Assembly: GCA_965660945.1 (NCBI GenBank)
Contig: CBFIBS010000005.1
Span: forward strand, 75,107 to 139,106
Length of the DNA: 64,000 nucleotides
DNA from: UBA7985 sp002711265
Lineage (GTDB): Bacteria > Pseudomonadota > Alphaproteobacteria > UBA7985
Reading direction: 5' to 3'
The position numbers and the translations under genes are program-made. Below, piece after piece: positions 59,208-64,000 of the stretch (the first letter of the stretch is position 1; the number at the start of each line of letters is the position of its first letter). The notes under the pieces were generated by a model. It saw nothing but the letters and a program-made list of their open reading frames with translations. It made no database searches and had not been told where the DNA came from.

Positions 59208-61082
59208 CTAGCGCCGCTCGAACAGCGCTTCGAGGTCTTCCAGAGACAGCTGCACGTAGGTGGGGCGGCCGTGGTTGCACTGCCCGGCCAGCGGTGTCGC
59301 TTCCATATCCCGCAGCAGCTGGTTCATCTCCGCCCCGCTCAGGCGGCGGCCCGAGCGTACCGAGCCGTGACAGGCTGCGGTTGCCAGCACGCGGTCCAGC
59401 CGCTCCTGCAGCGAAAATGCCTGCTCCCAGCCCGCCAGTTCCTCGGCGAGGTCGGTAACCAGTTTCTGGCAGTCTGGCTGACCGAGGACGGCGGGGGTTT
59501 CCTGCACCACCACCGTGCCGTCGCCGAAGGGCTCGATCACCAGCCCGGCTTCGGCAAGCACGTCTGCGGCTTCCTCCAGCCGTTCAGCGCTGGCGGGGTC
59601 GAGGTGGACGACTTCGGGGATCAGCAGAGCCTGCCGCTCCACTCCTTTGAGGTCACGTTGGGCTTTCATGCGCTCCAGCACCAGCCGTTCGTGGGCGGCG
59701 TGCTGGTCGACGATGACGAAGCCGCCTTCGGTTTCGGCGACGATGTAGTTGGCGTGCAGCTGGGCCTTGGCCGCGCCGAGCGGGAAGGCGCCGGGGTCGA
59801 TCTCGTCTGCGCTGTTCTCCGGCGGCGCACCATTGGCGGCAGTGAAGGCAGCGCCGGGCTCAGCAACCCGGGCGGCGGGGGCAAAGGCCTGCGCCCAGCC
59901 GGCCTGCTGTGCCGCAGACGGGTGGTGCGCGCGATGGCTGTAGTCGCCCTGCAGCGCTGGGCGGCCCGTAGCAGGAGGTTGCGCGTCGGCGGACGGTTCC
60001 AGTCCGCTCTGCAGTCGGTCGAGTACCCCGCCGGTGAGGTGGCTTGAGGCGCTGAACCCGCCCTCGACGATGCCGCGCCGCAGCCCGTCGATGAGCAGGG
60101 CGCGGACTTCACCGGCCTGCCGGAAGCGAACCTCCGACTTGGCCGGGTGCACGTTGACGTCGACGGCGTCCGGCGGCACGTCCAACCACAGCACCACCAC
60201 CGGGTGACGGTCGGGGGCGAGCACGGGGCGGTAGGCCGCACGGATCACCCCGCTCAGCTGGCGGTCACGGACCGGGCGGCCGTTGACGAACAGGAACTGG
60301 CTCAGGCTATTAGCGCGGTTATAGGTCGGCAGGCCCGCCCAGCCGCGCAGCACCAGACCGTCGCGTTCGCGGCGGATCTCCCGGCTGTTGGCGGCGAAGT
60401 CGGCACCCATAACGTCGCGCACGCGGTCACCGGCGTCGCTGCACCCGGGCAGGGCCAGGGTGCGCCGGGCGTTGTGTTGCACGTCGAAACTGACTGTCGG
60501 GTGCGCCAGCGCGAGCCGGCGGACGATGTCGAGGCAGGCGCTGGCCTCAGCCTGCTCGCCCTTCAGGAACTTGAGCCGGGCCGGGACAGCGTAGAACAGG
60601 TCGCTGACTTCGATCACCGTCCCGGGGTTGGCGGAGGTCGGGCCGTCGAACACGGTCTCGCCGCCTTCAACCCGCAGCGACCAGCCGTTTTCGCCCCCGG
60701 CGGTGCGGGAGGTCAGGCTGAGGCGTGCCACCGAGGCGATCGACGGCAGCGCTTCACCGCGGAAGCCGAGCTTTTCGATGCGGACCAGATCGCCTTCGGG
60801 CAGCTTCGAGGTTGCATGCCGTTCCAGCGCCAGCCGCATGCCTTCGGCTTCCATGCCGTGGCCGTCGTCTTCGACCCGGATCAGCGCTTTGCCGCCCTCG
60901 CGCAGCATGATCGAAACCCGCTCGGCCCCGGCGTCGATGGCGTTTTCCACCAGCTCCTTGACCACACTCGCCGGGCGGTCCACGACCTCGCCCGCCGCGA
61001 TCTGGTTGACCAGCGTGTCGGGTAGGCGGCGGATCGTCGGCAGGGCCGCTTCAGGGGCTGTCGGGTGGGTTTCTGGCTTCAT
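59208..61082 (-). CDS. mutL: DNA mismatch repair protein MutL
   Basis: A 624-residue GHKL ATPase. The N-terminal half has IRRLPDTLVNQIAAGEVVDRPASVVKELVENAIDAGA, DDGHGM and the ATP-lid GFRGEALPSIASVARL, all standard for MutL. The C-terminal dimerisation half contains VDQHAAHERLVLERMK and the conserved GRPTYVQL near the end. The ACHGS segment and the linker suggest no obvious endonuclease DQHA(X)2E metal site beyond QHAAHE. It stands alone, convergent with rsmD and upstream of the PIN gene on the same strand. Confidence 0.96.
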   Translation of the reverse strand: MKPETHPTAPEAALPTIRRLPDTLVNQIAAGEVVDRPASVVKELVENAIDAGAERVSIMLREGGKALIRVEDDGHGMEAEGMRLALERHATSKLPEGDLVRIEKLGFRGEALPSIASVARLSLTSRTAGGENGWSLRVEGGETVFDGPTSANPGTVIEVSDLFYAVPARLKFLKGEQAEASACLDIVRRLALAHPTVSFDVQHNARRTLALPGCSDAGDRVRDVMGADFAANSREIRRERDGLVLRGWAGLPTYNRANSLSQFLFVNGRPVRDRQLSGVIRAAYRPVLAPDRHPVVVLWLDVPPDAVDVNVHPAKSEVRFRQAGEVRALLIDGLRRGIVEGGFSASSHLTGGVLDRLQSGLEPSADAQPPATGRPALQGDYSHRAHHPSAAQQAGWAQAFAPAARVAEPGAAFTAANGAPPENSADEIDPGAFPLGAAKAQLHANYIVAETEGGFVIVDQHAAHERLVLERMKAQRDLKGVERQALLIPEVVHLDPASAERLEEAADVLAEAGLVIEPFGDGTVVVQETPAVLGQPDCQKLVTDLAEELAGWEQAFSLQERLDRVLATAACHGSVRSGRRLSGAEMNQLLRDMEATPLAGQCNHGRPTYVQLSLEDLEALFERR

Positions 61083-61122
61083 GATCGGACCTTAGCATTA
61101 TGAGCCGCGCTCGGGGAATTGA

Positions 61123-61470
61123 CTATTCCACAGTCAGCAGCGTGGCCGGCAGCATATCGGCCTGCGCGCGCAGGATGCGGCGCGGCCAGGGCAGGGCCGC
61201 CGCGAGCGTCGCGGCCCGGTCCACCTGCGCCGGTGTTGTGTCTACGGCGGTGAAGCCCATCTGCGTCGCCGCCGACTGCAGCTTGCCGCGCAGGCTGGAA
61301 AAGGCCGCCCGGTCCTCCGCTTCAAGCGCGTAGGCGTCGAGGAAGGTCGCTGCCGACACAAGGATCAGATTGCTGCGGTCTTCAAGGACAGCGTGGGTCT
61401 CAGCGCGCAGGCGGAAGGGCGCCGCCATCGCCGCGAGCAGGGTCGAACCGTCGAGCAGATAGCGCTCCAT
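61123..61470 (-). CDS. PIN-domain toxin, apparently degenerate (VapC-like)
   Basis: A 115-residue PIN-like protein. The N-terminal strand and first acid are present (RYLLDGSTLLAAM, Asp7), as is the VSAATFLDAYALEAE helix, where a Glu is usual and Asp is found. The later metal-binding acids are missing: the usual DPFDR stretch reads WPRRIL, and the final TxD is TVE. RNase activity is therefore doubtful. It follows its antitoxin by 10 bases on the same strand. Confidence 0.7.
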   Translation of the reverse strand: MERYLLDGSTLLAAMAAPFRLRAETHAVLEDRSNLILVSAATFLDAYALEAEDRAAFSSLRGKLQSAATQMGFTAVDTTPAQVDRAATLAAALPWPRRILRAQADMLPATLLTVE

Positions 61471-61480
61471 CTCTCTCCCC

Positions 61481-61672
61481 TCAGTCGAGCTTGATCGCGG
61501 CGCGGAACAGCCCCAGCGGGCGGGGCGCCGTCCGTTCCTGCGGCAGCGGGGAGAGCTGCACCAGCGCCTGTCCGCGCTTGCCGATAAGCACCGGCTGACC
61601 GGTCGCCGCGACCTGATCCACCAGCTTCGAAAAGTGGGTTTTAGCGTCGTGCATGTTGATGACGTCGTCCAT
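61481..61672 (-). CDS. Phd/YefM-type antitoxin
   Basis: A 63-residue antitoxin. The DNA-binding N-terminus DDVINMHDAKTHFSKLVDQVAATGQPVLIGKRGQALVQLSP is the Phd/YefM fold, with the canonical AKTHFSKLV helix. The C-terminal 20 residues would bind the toxin. It sits first in the pair, upstream of the PIN gene, and has a palindromic operator just before its start. Antitoxins of this kind repress their own operon. Confidence 0.85.
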   Translation of the reverse strand: MDDVINMHDAKTHFSKLVDQVAATGQPVLIGKRGQALVQLSPLPQERTAPRPLGLFRAAIKLD

Positions 61673-61694
61673 GGGCGCTCTGCACCTTCAAATC

Positions 61695-61713
61695 TAGTCC
61701 GAAATTCGGACTA
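61695..61713. promoter_or_regulatory. Palindromic operator of the toxin-antitoxin pair
   Basis: Perfect inverted repeat TAGTCCGAAATTCGGACTA, two 9-base arms around a single A, 22 bases before the antitoxin start. It is the likely autorepression site of the Phd-type protein. It also lies about 90 bases before atpH. Confidence 0.7.
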
Positions 61714-61800
61714 ACTATGCCCGGGCCATGCTTGCGGGGCAAGGGCCGCTCGGCTAAATCGAGCGTGAAATTAACCCTGCGACAGATGGATGAGGACGCT

Positions 61801-62367
61801 ATGGCCTCTGTGAACCAAGAACTGGCGGGCCGCTACGCCGCCGCACTGTTCGATCTCGCTGACGACGCCAAGGCGCTGGATCAGGTCTCGGCCGATCTTG
61901 CGACCATCAACGGCCTGTTCAACGAAAGCCCCGAGCTGGGTCAGCTGGCGCGCAGCCCGCTGGTCAAGGCCGAGGATCGCGCCCGCGCCTTTGCTGCGGT
62001 GATGGACAAGGCCGGCGTGTCGAAGCTGGTGGCCAACTTCGTACAGGTCGTGGCCCGCAACGGCCGCCTGTTCGCGCTGCCCCAGATCATCCGCGCCTTC
62101 AACGACGAGCTGTCCCGCCGCCGCGGTGAGATCGTCGCCGAAGTCCGCGTCGCGGCCAAGCTGACTGCCAAGCAGGAATCGCGCCTGCTCGAAACCCTGC
62201 AGGCCAAGCACGGCAAGGGCGTCCGCCTCGACGTGCAGATCGACCCGTCGATCATTGGCGGCATGACCATCCGCCTCGGCTCTGTCCAGATCGACAGCTC
62301 GCTGGCGACCAAACTGAACAAGCTGTCCATGGCGCTGAAATCCGGCGTCAGCGGCGCAGCTGCCTGA
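61801..62367 (+). CDS. atpH: ATP synthase delta subunit AtpH
   Basis: A 188-residue protein linking the F1 head to the membrane stalk (OSCP-like). It begins VNQELAGRYAAALFDLADDAKALDQVSADL, the six-helix N-domain, and the C-domain has LTAKQESRLLETLQAKHGKGVRLDVQIDPSIIGGMTIRLGSVQIDSSLATKL. The start at 61801 removes an upstream run through non-coding sequence. It opens the F1 operon atpH-A-G-D-C, the alphaproteobacterial order, and is followed by atpA after 50 bases. Confidence 0.96.
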   Translation: MASVNQELAGRYAAALFDLADDAKALDQVSADLATINGLFNESPELGQLARSPLVKAEDRARAFAAVMDKAGVSKLVANFVQVVARNGRLFALPQIIRAFNDELSRRRGEIVAEVRVAAKLTAKQESRLLETLQAKHGKGVRLDVQIDPSIIGGMTIRLGSVQIDSSLATKLNKLSMALKSGVSGAAA

Positions 62368-62368
62368 A

Positions 62369-62395
62369 ATCACCCTGACGCCCCGCTGGGGTGAT
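62369..62395 (+). other. atpH-atpA intercistronic hairpin
   Basis: Arms ATCACCC and GGGTGAT close a loop of about 12 bases between the two genes. It could adjust relative expression of atpH and atpA by RNA processing; no T run is present. Confidence 0.35.
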
Positions 62396-62417
62396 CGCTT
62401 AACCCAAAGGAAGACTG

Positions 62418-63944
62418 ATGGATATTCGTGCTTCTGAAATCTCTGCGATCCTGAAGGATCAGATCGCTAACTTCGGCGCTGAAGCCGATGTTGCTGAGGT
62501 TGGCCAGGTCCTGTCCGTATCGGACGGCGTGGCGCGCATCTTCGGCCTCGACAACGTCCAGGCGGGCGAAATGGTCGAGTTTGCTAACGGCGTGAAGGGC
62601 ATGGCCCTGAACCTCGAAATCGACAACGTCGGTGTCGTGATCTTCGGCGACGACCGCGGCATTAAAGAAGGCGACACGGTCAAGCGGACCGGCGCCATCG
62701 TTGAAGTGCCCTCCGGTCGCGGCATGCTCGGCCGCGTTGTCGACGGTCTGGGCAACCCGATCGACGGCAAGGGCCCGCTCAAGGACGTGACCATGAACCG
62801 CGTTGAGGTGAAGGCCCCTGGCATCATCCCGCGTAAGTCTGTGCACGAGCCGATGCAGACCGGGATCAAGTCCATCGACTCCCTGATCCCGATTGGCCGA
62901 GGCCAGCGCGAGCTGATCATTGGTGACCGCCAAACCGGCAAGACCGCCGTGGCGATCGACACCATCCTGAACCAGAAGTCGGTGAACGAGACCGACGACG
63001 AGAGCAAGAAGCTGTACTGCGTTTACGTCGCCGTCGGCCAGAAGCGCTCGACCGTTGCGCAGATCGTCAAGACGCTCGAAGAATACGGCGCCATGGAATA
63101 CTCCATCGTCGTTGCGGCAACCGCGTCCGACCCGGCGCCGCTGCAGTTCCTCGCGCCTTACACCGGTGCGGCCATGGGTGAGTTCTTCCGTGACAACGGC
63201 ATGCACTCGCTGATCGTTTACGATGATCTCTCCAAGCAGGCTGTGGCTTACCGCCAGATGTCGCTGCTGCTGCGCCGTCCTCCGGGCCGTGAAGCGTACC
63301 CGGGTGACGTCTTCTACCTGCACAGCCGTCTGCTCGAGCGGGCTTGTAAGATGTCCGACGCGGCCGGCGCTGGTTCCATGACCGCCCTGCCGGTGGTTGA
63401 GACCCAGGCGAACGACGTATCGGCCTTCATCCCGACCAACGTGATTTCCATCACCGACGGTCAGATCTTCCTCGAAACCTCGCTGTTCTACCGCGGTATC
63501 CGTCCGGCGCTGAACGTGGGTATTTCGGTATCGCGTGTGGGTTCTGCGGCGCAGACCAAGGCGATGAAGAAGGTCTCCGGCGGGATTAAGCTCGACCTCG
63601 CCCAGTACCGTGAGATGGAAGCCTTCGCCCAGTTCGCGTCTGACCTCGACGCTTCGACCCAGGCCCTGCTGGCCCGGGGCGAGCGCCTGACCGAACTGCT
63701 GAAGCAGGACCAGTACTCGCCGCTGCGGATGGAGGAGCAGGTTGCTGTTCTCTACGCCGGCGTAAACGGCTACCTCGACGGCCTCGCGGTCGGCGATGTG
63801 AAGCGGTACGAAACCGGTCTGCTCAGCGCGCTGAACGACAAGAAGGGCGGCGGCATCCTCGATGCCATCGCTTCGTCCGGCAAGCTCGACAACGAAGACG
63901 AGTTGAAGGCCTTCATCGAAGACTTCACCAAGTCCTTCGCTTAA
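62418..63944 (+). CDS. atpA: ATP synthase F1 alpha subunit AtpA
   Basis: A 508-residue subunit, complete here. The P-loop is GDRQTGKTAVAID near residue 169; the VVAATASDPAPLQFLAPYTGAAMGEFFRDNG and ALPVVETQANDVSAFIPTNVISITDGQIFLE segments are diagnostic, and the ISVSRVGSAAQTKAMKKVSG stretch near the C-terminus is invariant. It is noncatalytic but forms the catalytic interfaces with beta. It has an AAAGGAAG site nine bases before its ATG. The window ends at the leader of atpG, with AAGAAGGATTAG just at the edge. Confidence 0.98.
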   Translation: MDIRASEISAILKDQIANFGAEADVAEVGQVLSVSDGVARIFGLDNVQAGEMVEFANGVKGMALNLEIDNVGVVIFGDDRGIKEGDTVKRTGAIVEVPSGRGMLGRVVDGLGNPIDGKGPLKDVTMNRVEVKAPGIIPRKSVHEPMQTGIKSIDSLIPIGRGQRELIIGDRQTGKTAVAIDTILNQKSVNETDDESKKLYCVYVAVGQKRSTVAQIVKTLEEYGAMEYSIVVAATASDPAPLQFLAPYTGAAMGEFFRDNGMHSLIVYDDLSKQAVAYRQMSLLLRRPPGREAYPGDVFYLHSRLLERACKMSDAAGAGSMTALPVVETQANDVSAFIPTNVISITDGQIFLETSLFYRGIRPALNVGISVSRVGSAAQTKAMKKVSGGIKLDLAQYREMEAFAQFASDLDASTQALLARGERLTELLKQDQYSPLRMEEQVAVLYAGVNGYLDGLAVGDVKRYETGLLSALNDKKGGGILDAIASSGKLDNEDELKAFIEDFTKSFA

Positions 63945-64000
63945 GCCCACCAATCCATCCATCGGCGGCGCTCCGGCGTCGCCAAACAAGAAGGATTAGA

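Noticed and set aside
62370..63989. A 539-codon open frame opposite atpA
   Set aside because: Antisense shadow of one of the most conserved genes known, with low-complexity Arg/His/Val content.

Overview
The window looks like a piece of an alphaproteobacterial chromosome (GC-rich, roughly 60 percent or more by eye), carrying the replication origin neighbourhood. The gene orders DUF3576-leuS-lptE, chvI-chvG-rapZ, mnmE-mnmG-rsmG-parA-parB, hemE-[origin]-maf-aroE-coaE-dnaQ-secB, tim44-mltA-Smr, rpmH-rnpA-yidD-yidC-engB-argB and atpH-atpA are all known from this class. A Rhodospirillales-like marine organism is my best guess, but nothing in the sequence fixes the genus.

Layout. 1-6.4 kb (minus strand): lptE (cut by the window edge), leuS and a DUF3576 lipoprotein, then a sulfotransferase and an unrecognised 338-residue protein. 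6.6-10.4 kb (plus): parvulin-type foldase, YbaK-type editing protein, thioredoxin-TPR protein, LON-domain protein, Trm112-like protein. 10.4-17.7 kb: ftsK, a PII protein with a sigma-54-like promoter, a UbiH-type hydroxylase, an EamA exporter, a SpoU methyltransferase and a small membrane ORF with an FNR-like box. 17.9-18.7 kb: a SAM methyltransferase. 18.7-23.3 kb: a decayed genomic island in a tRNA-Gly(GCC) gene, bounded by 82-bp direct repeats. It carries a ruined tyrosine recombinase and a set of small AT-richer genes (ChaC-like, YdhR-like, two DUF3764-like paralogues, a membrane gene broken by TGA, SnoaL-like, and an unknown).

23.4-36.7 kb: every gene is on the minus strand. These are a degenerate HPr, RapZ with a lost P-loop lysine, ChvG/ChvI, ParB/ParA, RsmG, MnmG, MnmE, Rho, HemJ and HemE. 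Two parS sites lie in mnmG, one covering its start codon. 36.7-37.3 kb: a gene-free, partly AT-rich stretch with DnaA-box-like 9-mers, the likely oriC. From 37.3 kb genes run mostly on the plus strand, as expected if replication diverges here: maf, aroE, coaE, dnaQ, (secB and fxsA reversed), tim44, mltA, an unknown, Smr, an XRE regulator, tRNA-Arg(ACG), a DUF4864 protein and gpt. An orphan histidine kinase, a flavoprotein disulfide reductase and a TVP38-family membrane protein follow on the minus strand. 50.8-55.3 kb holds the rpmH-rnpA-yidD-yidC-engB-argB run, then a hemerythrin-like protein, argG, DUF3253, an rRNA pseudouridine synthase, rsmD and mutL. A small Phd/PIN toxin-antitoxin pair with a palindromic operator follows, and the window ends in atpH and atpA.

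Most of the window is housekeeping: translation fidelity, tRNA modification, chromosome segregation, membrane protein insertion, arginine synthesis and ATP synthase. The accessory parts worth attention are the tRNA-Gly island, the eroded PTS/RapZ branch beside ChvGI, the sulfotransferase pair wedged beside leuS, the parS-embedded start of mnmG, and the small FNR-box-associated ORF.
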